Assembly: GCA_025175895.1 (NCBI GenBank) | Contig: CM045988.1 | Span: 9,143,647-9,207,646, forward strand | Length of the DNA: 64,000 bases | Direction of reading: 5' to 3' | Source: Wurfbainia villosa | Taxonomy: Eukaryota > Streptophyta > Magnoliopsida > Zingiberales > Zingiberaceae | Part shown: positions 21,601 through 32,109 of the stretch, one piece after another | Layout of the letters: each line of letters starts with the position of its first letter | Position numbering within the stretch: the stretch's first letter is position 1 | The notes under the pieces: model-generated | Told to the model about the DNA's origin: nothing | Seen by the model: the letters and a program-made list of their open reading frames with translations, nothing else | The model's database searches: none | Made by a program: the position numbers and the translations under genes

Positions 21601-21789
21601 ATGAAAAATAGCACAGATGACACATATCGCATTAAAGAGACAGTGGTGTGGACTCTTGAAATGTGGACAAATAGCGAGCAAGATTTTCATAAGGTTCTCC
21701 CCATAACGGGGATAGGTAACATTGAAGTAGCCTACCAAGTACAAGGAAAGGACAAAGAGAGAGAGAGTACTTTATGGAAGAAGCTTCCC

Positions 21790-24212
21790 TATCTTCGAGA
21801 TCAGAAGAAGAAGAAGAGTCGGGGCAGGTGGGCAGAAGAGAAACACATAGGCCCTGAGATGAAGCCACTTCCCCCGAATCTCAAGTACAAATTTTTGGGT
21901 TCGACTTCAACCCATCCAATGATTATAAATGCCAATTTGAGTGAGGTAGAGACAAGGAAGTTGCTGGGGGTGCTCAAGACGTACAAAAAAGTGTTGGGGT
22001 ATACCATCGATGACATAAAGGGGATAAGCCCATCTCTGTGCATGCATAGGATAATACTTGAGGATGGGTGTAAGTCAACCATTAAGCGCCAAAGGTGACT
22101 AACCCACACTTGCAGGAGGTAGTGAAAAAGGAAGTGCTTAAACTCTTGGATGCCGAAATAATTTACCCAATTTCAAATAGTGAGTGGGTAAGTTCGGTGT
22201 ACATAGTTCAAAAGAAAGGCGACACTATAATAGTTAAAAATGAAGAGAATGAGCTGATCCCTGTTCGAACAGTAACGGGGTGGAGAATCTGTATAGATTA
22301 TCGTAAACTAAAAAAAGCAACAAGGAAGGATCATTTTCCACTTCCATTTATCGATCAAATGTTTGAACGCCTCGCTAAACATTCCTATTTCTGCTACCTT
22401 GATGGTTACTCAGGGTTTTTCCAAATCCCAATTCACCCTAATGACCAAGAGAAGACCACCTTTACTTGCCCATATGGAACCTTCGCATACAGAAGAATGC
22501 CCTTTGGCCTATGTAATGCCCCAACCACCTTCTAGTGTTGTATGATAGCTATTTGTTCAGATATGATTGAATAGATTATGGAAGTATTCATGGATGATTT
22601 TTCAATCTACGGAACAAGTTTCGATGCATGTCTGAAGAATCTAGAAAGGGTTGTGCAAAGGTGTGAGGAGAATAGCTCGATTCTGAATTGGGAAAAATGT
22701 CACTTCATGGTAACTGAAGGGATAGTTCTAGGACATAAGATATCAAGGAACGATATCGAAGTAGACAAGGAGAAGGTTGAAGTAATTGAAAAGTTGCCGC
22801 CACCTAGGGATGTGAAGGGGCTCCGGAGCTTTCTTAGGCATGCAGGTTTTTATTGAAGGTTCATAAAGAATTTTTCTCAGATAACTAGACCTCTAATAAA
22901 TCTACTAGCTAAGGACACAAAGTTTATTTTTGATCGGAAATGTTTAGTAGCGTTCGAAGAAATAAAAATAGCCTTAGTAACGTCCCCGATAATACACCCC
23001 CCGGACTGGATCCTACCATTCGAGGTCATGTGTGATGCTAGTGATTATGCAGTAAGGGCAGTGTTGGGGCAACGGAAGGAGAAGAAGCTACATGCCATTC
23101 ACTATGCCAGTAAGACACTGAACGGAGCACAAATCAATTGTGCCACGATCAAGAAGGAATTACTGGCAGCCGTGTTTGCATTCAACAAGTTCAGAAAGTA
23201 CCTAGTAGGTTCGAAGGTGGTTGTTTACATTGACCATACTACAGTTCGCTACTTGCTAAGTAAGAAGGATGCTAAACCCCGCCTTATTCACTGGATTCTA
23301 TTACTTCAAGAATTTGATATAGAAATCAAGGATAAAAAGGGCTCAGACAACATCATTGCAGACCACTTATTACGCATGCCCATAGATGGCAGGGTAGAAG
23401 AGGGAGATAGTGCCCAAATAGACGATGCTCTGTGGGATGATACCCTAATGGCTATTACTAAGGTTACCACCCCCTGGTATGCAGATTTGGTGAATTTTCT
23501 AGCAGGGAGAGTGATACCGCCAGAATTCATGACCCAACAAAGGAAAAGATTCTTTGCAGAGGTTCGGCAATATATATGGGATGATCCCTTCCTATTTAGG
23601 AAATGTGCAGATAGCGTATATCGAAGGAACGTACTAGAGAAGGAAGTGGAGAGCATACTCTTTCCCTGCCATTCCTCAGCATATAGGGGGCATACCGGAA
23701 TTTCAAATACAGTTGTGAAGGTACTTCAAGTAGGATTCTACTGGCCTAGTCTGTTTAGGGACACGCACAACTATGTAGTCTCCTACGATCGGTACCAGCG
23801 AACAAGAAATATTGGTAGGAGACATGAGATGCTGGTAAGTGCCATATTAGAAGTAGAGCTTTTTGATTTATGGGGGATAGATTTCATGGGCCCCTTTCCC
23901 TCTTCTGACATGAACAGATATATCCTGGTTGCCGTAGACTACGTCTCCAAATGGGTGGAGGTCATAGCATCACCTCACTGTGATGCTAGGACTGTAATAA
24001 AAATATTCAAAAGAAACATATTCCCTAGATTCGGAGTTTCTCGAGTCGTAATCAGTGATGGAGGATCCCACTTCATCAAAAAATAATTTGAAAAATTGCT
24101 ATATAAATATGGGGTAATCCACAAAGTCTCAACAGTGTACCACCCGCAAACGAGTGAACAAGTTGAAATTTCGAACCGAGATATCAACAGTATTCTATAA
24201 AAGATGATAGTG
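21790..24212 (+). pseudogene. Athila-type pol, 5' part: RT, RNase H, integrase core
   Basis: The segment 21860-22098 leads into reverse transcriptase; the frame shifts near 22095, then 22095-22535 holds VCIDYRKL-type residues (here RICIDYRKLKKATRKDHFPL), FIDQM and FAYRRMPFGLCNAP. A break near 22533 is followed by the catalytic FMDD (VFMDDFSIYG) at 22578-22625. A TGA near 22854 ends that stretch. RNase H (CDASDYAV, then HYASKTLN, KELLAAVFAF) and integrase follow in 23028-24086: HSSAYRGH, WGIDFMGPF, VISDGGSHF. The CxxC of the zinc finger has become YxxY (SYDRYQR). A stop sits near 24084. The sequence is cut at 24217 by el2. Confidence 0.9.
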
Positions 24213-24217
24213 GCATT
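24213..24217 (+). other. el2 target site duplication, left (GCATT)
   Basis: The five bases directly before the 5' LTR of el2 equal those directly after its 3' LTR (30888-30892). This proves a normal integrase-type insertion and fixes both ends of el2. Confidence 0.95.
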
Positions 24218-24304
24218 TGTTGGTGCAATCGGCCCAGGTCACGATTGACCAGGACTCGAGTTTGACTCGAGTGATGTTTTGATGTTTCGACAAAAACATA
24301 TGAC

Positions 24305-24700
24305 AATGTAATTGTCATGGGAAAGTCCAAGTGGAACACTTGGCATTTGGTAAAGTCCAAGTCTTGAGTACTTGGCATGAAAAGTCCAAGTGGGACACTT
24401 GGCATATGAAAAGTCCAAGCATGGGTCTTGGCAATGTAAAAGTCCAAGCATGGGTCTTGGCATGGAAAGTCCAACATGGGTTGGCAAGGAAAGTCCAAGC
24501 ATGGTCTTGGCATGGAAAGTCCAACATGGGTTGGCAAGGAAAGTCCAAGCATGGCCTTGGCATGGAAAGTCCAACATGGGTTGGTGAGGGAAAATCCAAG
24601 CTTGAGTTTTGGCATTTGAGAAGTCCAAGTGTTTGATATTGGCAGCGTAAAGTCCAAGCGGAGTCTTGGCAGCGTAAGTCCAATGTGCCTTGGCGGTGTA
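24305..24700 (+). repeat. U3 minisatellite of el2 5' LTR
   Basis: About 14 units with AAAGTCCAAGCATGG and GTCTTGGCA, the reverse complement of the unit in X and el1. The ORFs of 100-176 codons on both strands here are repeat artefacts. Confidence 0.9.
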
Positions 24701-24894
24701 GACACCGTTAGCATAACATAGCCAAGGGAAGCACCTGCAGGCTAGCGCGATGGATGAACAAGTCATGGATGACTTGGAGGGATCCGAGAGGCGTGAGGCT
24801 GATGGAGGTGGCTAGAAGGCTTAGGTCTAGGCTAAGGGTGGTCTATCAAGTATGGGGGCACCATACTTTGGGTTAAAACCTCATCTTTGAGGTT

Positions 24895-25215
24895 GGCAGT
24901 CGATTGGCATTATTGCCGGTTCGACTGTCGTGAGTCGACTTGAGTTCGACTTCCGTTTAGAGGCTCTGCTGCGATCGCTCATTGGAGCTCGAGCGATGTC
25001 TATAGCGATCGCCAGGTCGTGATGATTGCTAGTTCGGCCATGACACGAGAATGCTCCGTGGCCGAGGCGATCGACTCTGGCGGTGTGATCGACTGCCAAT
25101 GTTGGCAGTCGACTGCCAAGAAATCCGTTGGAGTTTTTCCATCGTGGATCGATCCGTTGTCTCACGACAACAGTGACATCAGTCGACTGGTGACTTATGG
25201 CAATCGACTGATAGG
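24895..25215 (+). repeat. Palindrome array of el2 5' LTR
   Basis: Intact and degenerate GTCGAC/GATCGC-centred palindromes precede the TATA box. The equivalent stretch of the 3' LTR (30070-30370) differs in almost every palindrome while the spacers match. Confidence 0.75.
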
Positions 25216-25236
25216 TGGAAATCCAGCCCGACGCAG

Positions 25237-25246
25237 GTTATAAAGG
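25237..25246 (+). promoter_or_regulatory. TATA box of el2 5' LTR
   Basis: GTTATAAAGG lies immediately after the palindrome array and would drive the gag transcript. The 3' LTR has the same box at 30392-30401. Confidence 0.65.
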
Positions 25247-25734
25247 CAGCTCGGAAGGAGGGTTTTTGCAGCGATTTTCTTGGGCGAAATTGAAGGGGGA
25301 AGTTGGTGCTTTCCAGTCCTTCAAAGCTAGTTCAAGGCAATCAAAGATCAAGCAATCCAAAGCTCTTGTAAAGTTGTTTTTCCTTTACTTGCATTGTATT
25401 TCTTACTTGTATTTGCTTGTATCTTGTGTATTACTTAGTGTAATCCTTGTACGAGGTTTCTCCACCTCCGGATTGTTCCGAGAAGGAGTTATTATTGATT
25501 AGTGATTGCGTGTGCATCACTAGAGCTCTTTAGAGCTCGATCCGTGGAGTAGGAACCGTGTGGTTCAGAACCACGTTATATCTTTGTGTTCGTGATTGTT
25601 GTATTTCGTTATTGCTTTCATTTCTATATTCCGCTGCGCTAACGAAATTGTAGACATGATCACGATCGAATTCCATCGACGTACGAATTCAACGCTATTC
25701 ACCCCCCCTCTAGCAGCGTCAAATCCCCAACAAT

Positions 25735-25747
25735 TGGTATCATAGCC
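25735..25747 (+). other. el2 primer binding site (tRNA-iMet type)
   Basis: TGGTATCATAGCC differs by one base from the standard initiator-Met site and lies two bases after the LTR end. Confidence 0.85.
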
Positions 25748-25805
25748 CGGGGCTCTTCTACGGACTAATCGTCGGGAGCTAGGACAAAGAAGCTAGAGGG
25801 TGAAG

Positions 25806-27509
25806 ATGGAAGAACAATTGGGATGGAACATTAACACACCAATCCCTTACTCCTTCTATGGACAAGAACGGTTTAAGCAATGGAAGTCAAGAATTGAAGA
25901 CTTCCTAATGATGAGGGACTTCGAAGAATGGTCTATCTTGATGGAGGGTTTTAGCTATCCAATAGGACCAAAGGGAGGATTCCTCAAGAAGAAGAAGTGG
26001 AGTGAAGATCAACTCCAAGCCTTCAAGAAAAATATGAAGGTAGTAAAATTTATTCTTGATTTGGTCCCTAATGTGATTGTGTGTATGGTAGGGGACTATA
26101 TGGATGCTAAGGAGTTGTGGAGCCAAGTGGCAAAGCTCCATGAAAATTCATCATTGGTCCAAGAAGAAGAAGAAGAAGAAGAGTGCTCATCCTCTCAAGC
26201 TCAAAAAGAAGCAAATACATCTTCATCCAAAGAGCTTGAGGATTCGGAGGTTGATAGAGAATCAACATCTGGGTCGGAAGAGGTGGAGGAGGTGGAAGAA
26301 GCATCCACTTCTAGGATTGAGGAGAAGATTAGAGTTTCCTCAACACCGGAGCATCAAGAAGAAGCTTCCACATCCGGTCAAGATGAAGAAGTTTCAATTC
26401 CAACACCTTCCACCACCATAGGTAACTCAAACATGTCAATTTGTAATAAAAATCATATCATATGTTTTGAGTGTAGGGAATCCGGGCACTACAAGAGCAA
26501 GTGCCCAAAGAAGATTAGGAAAGCTCCACCGGCACCAAAAGTCAAGGATGCCGGTTCCCCAACACCTAAAGGCAAGGAGCACATCATATGCTTCAAGTGC
26601 AATTCAAAGGGGCATTATCGGAGTCAATGCCCTAGGGGGAAGAAGAAGGGGCAAGGAGGAGCATCACAAGTAGGGGGAGCTTCTATAGCTAACCCTAAGG
26701 TATATTTTAATAATGCATCTTCCAAATTTAAAAGTCAAAAGCATGCTAGAAATTTTAATTCTCTTGCAATTCACCATAAAAAGCATGCTAGAGATAAATA
26801 TTTTTTCTTAGGAGCCAAGAGGGTAAATTTTTCAAGAAAGGAGAAATTTAGGACTAATGTCCCTAGAAAAACTCTTCCTAAGGAAAGCATTAGGAAAATA
26901 GAAAATCACTTAGGCATTAACCCTAAGAAGGGTAGGCATATGCCTAGAGAAAATGGTAATGCCCAAAAACTTAATCAAAAATCAATTGGGCAATTAGAGG
27001 TTGAAAATCAAGCCTTGAGGTCAAGGCTTGAAAAACTAGAAAAGACCCTTAGGAATATACAAAATCAATTTAAAGGGTCTAATGGTCAAAGTCAAAGGTC
27101 CAAAAGTCAAAGTCAACACCAAGGACCTAAGAGTCAAAAGTCAACCAAGGGCAAGCAAGGTTTGAGTCACAAACCTAAGCCTAAGGTAGCTTACCATAGT
27201 GTTCCATTAGATTATGGAACACTGACTAGGTCTAGGAAGACCAAGGTCAATAGGGAGGTTATCCCTAGAGTTGACCAAAGGGTGTGCCTAGTGGCTAGGG
27301 TTTCTAGGAAACCTAGGGTGGCCACTAAGAAGGTTGCAAGGGGAGTTACCCCTAGAGTCAACCTAGGTGAGACCCAAATGACCAAGGCTAATAAGCCTAG
27401 GAGGGTCATTAGGAAGGTATCTAGGGAGGTTATCCCTAAGGAATACCTAATTAACCCTAGGAGCTCAAATCGGTTTTGGGTTCCTAAGAGCGTGATTGAT
27501 TCACGTTAG
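25806..27509 (+). CDS. el2 Gag polyprotein (567 aa), intact
   Basis: Virus-like-particle protein of the non-autonomous element. The ATG at 25806 is preferred over an in-frame GTG at 25800. Residues about 20-115 form the N-terminal gag domain (FKQWKSRIEDFLMM, KELWSQVAKLHE). A glutamate/serine-rich linker with runs of E follows (about 115-205), then two CCHC knuckles: CFECRESGHYKSKC from residue 220 and CFKCNSKGHYRSQC from residue 262. A likely coiled segment (QLEVENQALRSRLEKLEKTL) lies near residue 400. The tail is lysine/arginine-rich and ends WVPKSVIDSR, the same as in el1. It is followed only by non-coding sequence. Confidence 0.92.
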   Translation: MEEQLGWNINTPIPYSFYGQERFKQWKSRIEDFLMMRDFEEWSILMEGFSYPIGPKGGFLKKKKWSEDQLQAFKKNMKVVKFILDLVPNVIVCMVGDYMDAKELWSQVAKLHENSSLVQEEEEEEECSSSQAQKEANTSSSKELEDSEVDRESTSGSEEVEEVEEASTSRIEEKIRVSSTPEHQEEASTSGQDEEVSIPTPSTTIGNSNMSICNKNHIICFECRESGHYKSKCPKKIRKAPPAPKVKDAGSPTPKGKEHIICFKCNSKGHYRSQCPRGKKKGQGGASQVGGASIANPKVYFNNASSKFKSQKHARNFNSLAIHHKKHARDKYFFLGAKRVNFSRKEKFRTNVPRKTLPKESIRKIENHLGINPKKGRHMPRENGNAQKLNQKSIGQLEVENQALRSRLEKLEKTLRNIQNQFKGSNGQSQRSKSQSQHQGPKSQKSTKGKQGLSHKPKPKVAYHSVPLDYGTLTRSRKTKVNREVIPRVDQRVCLVARVSRKPRVATKKVARGVTPRVNLGETQMTKANKPRRVIRKVSREVIPKEYLINPRSSNRFWVPKSVIDSR

Positions 27510-29381
27510 ATGGGTTTAGGGTGTGTCAACCTTGATTGGATGGGTAGTTAACTCAACCATGGCAAAGGTGGCATTTTAGGTCATTTTCAAGGTTATAGTT
27601 ACCTTGGGAATGTGGTTTGATTTTAATCCTAAAAGGATTTTAGGATGTGCCAATATTAATTATGAAGTTTGATAAAATGATCATTTTGGCACAATTTAGG
27701 TTTAGAGGTTAGTGTGCTATTTTGGGTTTTTGGCACACTTGGGAGAAAAATAGAAATATGGAAAAATATATCTAATTATATAAAATGGCAATTATTATTA
27801 AAATTTAGGTATTACATACCTTTATATCTTATTTGCCATGCTTTTATTTGCCATATGCCATGACATGACATCATGTTCATTCTCATCATTTATATGTCAT
27901 GATTATGCTTAAGATTAAGGTTTTAAATATCATGTGCTTTTAGACTTCATTTTATGCCATGACATCATGATTATGAGCATATACTTATTTATATCTTCAT
28001 TAATGCTATAATCATTCATGCATTTGATTAAAATTGAGTTAAGGACTTTGGCATGACTTGGAGTCCCATTTATAAGGGAATTAAGTAGAGTTGCCTTAGA
28101 AAAATACATGAAACCCTAGTTTAGGGAGAACAAAACCCACATCTCATATCCAATTGACATGTATGTGTATTTATACACCCTAAATACATGTGAGATGCTA
28201 GGATATGAGTTGAGTTCAAGGTGCATAGTTTTTGCATCTAGTTGAATCAAAACTCATCTAATTTTATTAGTGGATCATTGGGAAAGCTTGTGTATAAGTC
28301 ATGTGCATAGAGCCCAAGGAATATGATCCAAATTAAGGTTTTGAAAACATTTTAAAATCATTTTGAAAAACCTTGGTGAAGTCTATCTTTTGATAGCAAT
28401 CACCATTGATAGAGTTGATACAAAATAGGGCCAAAACATTGAAAATTTCAATGGTTTTGAGTTTTGTATCAAACTCACTATTTTATGAGTAAAATAATTT
28501 TCAAATATTTTTCACCCATTGTGTGTGTCATAAGTATTATACGTATGAATTTTCACGATTTTTCAAATTACGTATAATTATTTATGAATTTCCAAAATTC
28601 ATTTCTGATAATTGAAAATCGAGATTTTTAGTTATCGATCGCCTGCGTGGCGTGTGATCGTGAGTGAATGATCGACATCGTCGTGAGTCGACTGCCAAGG
28701 TTGATTTCGGGAAAACTAGGTTTGGTTAGCCCATGTTCAGCCATGGTAAAGGTCCCTAACCACTCCTAACCCTAGGATATGCTTTAGGAAGCATTATAAA
28801 GGGTGAAAATTCATTGGATATGGATTAGGAGCTGTGTTAGGTCAAAGTATCAAATTTAGGGTGAGTGAAAGTTCTATGTTGAACTTAGAACCTTAATTTT
28901 GATGGTTTAGAGTTCCTATTGGCTTAGGGGCTTCCCAAGGACATTGTTGGTGCAATGATCAAGGGGGAACAAGCCTTTAGGGGGAGTTATCCATCTTGGG
29001 ATGATGGATGTGTTTTTCTCCTTGGAGAGGAGAAGTTATTGGGAGAGTATCATCAATTGGGAAAATTGATGGGTTTTTGATACCCAATTTGGAAATTGGG
29101 AGAGTGAATAGGATTGCCTCTCTTGAGTGATATGGGACTTATCACTAGGATGATGGTAGGCATCCTAGATATTTTTAGGTCAAAAAGGGGGAGATTGTAA
29201 GATCTCATTGGGACATGAGACATTGACCTCCTTGGAGAGATAACCTTTTTGATGTTAGTCAAAAAGGGGGAGAATGTTTGGGGGAGAACATTTGGAGAGT
29301 GTTTACCAATTTGGGATAATTGGTAAGGGATTTGAGTTAGTGGTCTAACTCAAATGATTTGTTTGGTTTTTGTCAAACATC
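27510..29381 (+). other. el2 non-coding region between gag and 3' LTR
   Basis: AT-rich, no credible ORF. It matches el1 (15614-15370 and 12900-11391, both reversed) and X. A palindrome patch lies at 28640-28695. Purine-tract-like blocks occur near 28970-28985, 29190-29200 and 29265-29285. The el1 cargo is absent here. Confidence 0.75.
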
Positions 29382-29395
29382 AAAAAGGGGGAGAT
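29382..29395 (+). other. el2 polypurine tract
   Basis: AAAAAGGGGGAGAT directly before the 3' LTR. The same words occur on the minus strand at the el1 and S-A 3' LTRs. Confidence 0.9.
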
Positions 29396-30887
29396 TGTTG
29401 GTGCAATCGGCCCAGGTCACGATTGACCAGGACTCGAGTTTGACTCGAGTGATGTTTTGATGTTTCGACAAAAACATATGACAATGTAATTGTCATGGGA
29501 AAGTCCAAGTGGAACACTTGGCATTTGGTAAAGTCCAAGTCTTGAGTACTTGGCATGAAAAGTCCAAGTGGGACACTTGGCACATGAAAAGTCCAAGCAT
29601 GGGTCTTGGCAATGTAAAAGTCCAAGCATGGGTCTTGGCATGGAAAGTCCAACATGGGTTGGCAAGGAAAGTCCAAGCATGGTCTTGGCATGGAAAGTCC
29701 AACATGGGTTGGCAAGGGAAAGTCCAAGCTTGAGTCTTGGCATTTGAGAAGTCCAAGGGTTTTATATTGGCAGCGTAAAGTCCAAGCGGGAGTCTTGGCA
29801 GCATAAGACCAATGGTTGGCAGCGTAAAGTCCAAGCGGAGTCTTGGCGGCGTAAGTCCAATGTGCCTTGGCGGTGTAGACACCATTAGCATGACATAGCC
29901 AAGGGAAGCACCTAGAGGCTAGCGCGATGGATGAACAAGTCATGGATGACTTGGAGGGATCCGAGAGGCGTGAGGCTAATGGAGGTGCCTAGAAGGCTTA
30001 GGTCTAGGCTAAGGGTGGTCTAGCAAGTATGGGGGCACCATACTTTGGGTTAAAACCTCATCTTTGAAGTTGGCAGTCGACTGCCATTATGGCCGGTTCG
30101 ACTACCGTGAGTCGACTTGAGTTCGACTGCCGTTTAAGAGCCGAATCGTCTGGCGATCGCTCATTGGAGCGATCAAGCGATGTCTACGATTGGATCGCCG
30201 AAGTCGGCGATCATTGCTAGTTCAACGACACGGAATGCTCGCGTGGTAGGGCGGTCGACTACGCGGTGGCGGTCGCGCCAAGAGATCCATTGGAGTTTTT
30301 TCAGCGTGGATCGATCCGTTGTCTCACGACAGCGGGCATCGATCGGGTGACTTATGGCGATCGTGATAGGCGGAAATCCAGCCCGACGCAGGTTATAAAG
30401 GCAGCTCGGAAGGAGGGTTTTTGCAGCGATTTTCTTGGGCGAAATTGAAGGGGGAAGTTGGTGCTTTCCAGTCCTTCAAAGCTAGTTCAAGGCAATCAAA
30501 GATCAAGCAATCCAAAGCTCTTGTAAAGTTGTTTTTCCTTTACTTGCATTGTATTTCTTACTTGTATTTGCTTGTATCTTGTGTATTACTTAGTGTAATC
30601 CTTGTACGAGGTTTCTCCGCCTCCGGATTGTTCCGAGAAGGAGTTATTATTGATTAGTGATTGCGTGTGCATCACTAGAGCTCTTTAGAGCTTGATCCGT
30701 GGAGTAGGAACCATGTGGTTCCGAACCACGTTATATCTTTGTATTCGTGATTGTTGTATTTCGTTATTGCTTTCATTTCTATATTCTGCTGTGCTAACAA
30801 AATTGTAGACACGATCACGATCGAATTCCATCGACGTACAAATTCAACGCTATTCACCCCCCCTCTAGCGGCATCAAATCCCCAATA
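29396..30887 (+). repeat. el2 3' LTR (1492 bp)
   Basis: Same start and layout as 24218-25732. Its end reads TCCCCAATA instead of TCCCCAACA, one change at the last CA. It is followed at once by the GCATT duplication (30888-30892) and the rest of the Athila integrase. Confidence 0.95.
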
Positions 30888-30892
30888 GCATT
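30888..30892 (+). other. el2 target site duplication, right (GCATT)
   Basis: Second copy of the duplicated target; see 24213-24217. Removing el2 and one copy rejoins the two halves of the Athila integrase reading. Confidence 0.95.
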
Positions 30893-31370
30893 AAGGAAAG
30901 ATTGGTCATAAAAATTGGACGATGCTTTTTAGGCTTACCACACAGCCTACAAGACACCGATAGGCATGACCCCGTTTCTCTTAGTTTATGGGAAGCCTTG
31001 CCACCTTCCCATTGAATTGGAACACAAGGTTTTTTGGGCCATCAAGAAGCTCAACTTGGACTATTGCGTAGTAGGAGAGAAAATAAAACTGCAGTTAAGC
31101 GAGCTAGATGAAATTCGAAGAGATGTGTATGAGCATGCTAAGGCATATAAGGAAAGAACTAGGAAGTGGCATGACCAACATATCTTGAGAAGGGAGTTTA
31201 AGGAAGGGGACTTAGTTCTTCTGTATAATTCCAGGTTAAAACTTTTCCCAGGGAAGCTAAAATCAAGATGGTCAGGACCGTTTCAGGTAAAGAGGGTATA
31301 CCCATATGGTAAGTGGATATATGGAGTAAGGAATCAGGGGAGATCAAAGTAAATGGACAACGATTAAAAA
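30893..31370 (+). pseudogene. Athila-type integrase C-terminal part
   Basis: Continues the integrase interrupted at 24217. Readable blocks: YKTPIGMTPFLLVYGK, CHLPIELEHK, KERTRKWHDQHILRREF, and the GPY/F-type segment WSGPFQVKRVYPYG near 31270-31310. The main open stretch is 30966-31352; two earlier stops (near 30920-30935) and a shift at the end break it. Confidence 0.85.
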
Positions 31371-32109
31371 AGTATCTAGGGGAGTCTCCAGAATTCGAGA
31401 CAGATGAATGGAGGTTTATAGAACCTCCGGAGCCAAGTTGAGATAGTGGAGAGTGGTCGAGCTAAAATACCTTAAATAAAGCGCTTCTTTGGAGGCAACC
31501 CAACTTTAATTTTACATGTTTTTAATCTTTCTGCATTCATGTATATAATTTAGACTTTGATTTATTGTCACTTATGTTCTTTGCAATTAGCTTAGGATTA
31601 GGGATAACTTGCTAGGAAGAAGCAAAGATCATTTTGAGCCCACCTAGTCCACAATGAGAGCCTGCACCAGCACCTGCACCTGCACCACCATTTTTTCTTC
31701 TACTATTGAGCAGGATGCATGTACTGCCTACGACTTCTCCGCATTCCAATCGTGCCTCGACGACATTTATGTCGAACAACATATGCAGAGGTAGCGATGG
31801 GAGGAGCAGAGCGCCTATACGCAGGCAAAGTTTCAGGGCTTCCGAGAGCACTTCCAACGACCCGAGGAGTTCTATGATGAGGCCCATATCTACTTCCAGG
31901 CAGAGGCTTCCCATCGCCAGGAGGAGGCCACCTACCGCTAGGAGATGCGGCAGCACATGCATGCCCAGCAGGCACAGTGGGCCTAGGAGGAGGAGCACCG
32001 AGCAGTCACTGCATCCACCAGCTCTCAGATCGACCACATGTACATGTGGCATCAGCGGCTCAACACCAGATTCTCCCAGGATCCTGAGATGCTGAGGCTA
32101 TCAGACTTT
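31371..32109 (+). pseudogene. Athila-type region downstream of pol, decayed ORF
   Basis: After the pol end comes GCGCTTCTTTGGAGGCAACC (about 31481-31500), a landmark of Athila elements. From about 31715 one plus frame reads a glutamine/glutamate-rich protein (YDFSAFQSCLDDIYVEQHMQ, later FREHFQRPEEFYDEAH) with three in-frame TAG stops. It may be the remnant of the extra ORF that Athila elements carry after pol. The element is cut at 32110 by the A2 LTR. Confidence 0.5.

Larger units (their letters stand above)
24218..25732 (+). repeat. el2 5' LTR (1515 bp)
   Basis: It starts TGTTGGTGCAATCGG and ends TCCCCAACA. Order: minisatellite (24305-24700), GACC/CTAG-rich block, palindrome array (24895-25215), TATA box at 25237-25246, transcribed region, and a CACCCCCCCTCTAGC run before the end. 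One minisatellite block is longer than in the 3' LTR, which in turn has units absent here. Confidence 0.95.
24218..30887 (+). mobile_element. el2: gag-only Sirevirus-like LTR retrotransposon (6670 bp)
   Basis: Complete element: 5' LTR 24218-25732, primer site 25735-25747, one intact gag ORF, about 1.9 kb of non-coding sequence, purine tract, 3' LTR 29396-30887, and a perfect GCATT target duplication. There is no pol of any kind. It sits inside the Athila integrase gene. Its Gag is clearly related to that of el1, and its non-coding part matches el1 and X. It needs the enzymes of another element, most likely a Sirevirus. Confidence 0.95.
19304..32109 (+). mobile_element. Athila/Tat-type Ty3/gypsy element, interrupted twice
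   Basis: 5' LTR 19304-20700, a tRNA-Asp-type primer site, then gag, reverse transcriptase, RNase H and integrase in gypsy order (integrase last). The coding part is split at 24218 by el2 and resumes at 30893. A stretch with GCGCTTCTTTGGAGGCAACC near 31480, typical after the pol of Athila elements, follows. The element is cut by A2 at 32110, and its 3' LTR is not in the window. Stops and frameshifts occur in every domain. Confidence 0.85.

Noticed and set aside
24184..24766. Minus-strand ORFs of 122-176 codons
   Set aside because: Antisense reading of the el2 U3 minisatellite, the same artefact as in X and el1.
31612..32052. Minus-strand ORF of 146 codons
   Set aside because: It is antisense to the glutamine/glutamate-rich plus-strand reading; leucine/glycine-rich low-complexity output with no motif.
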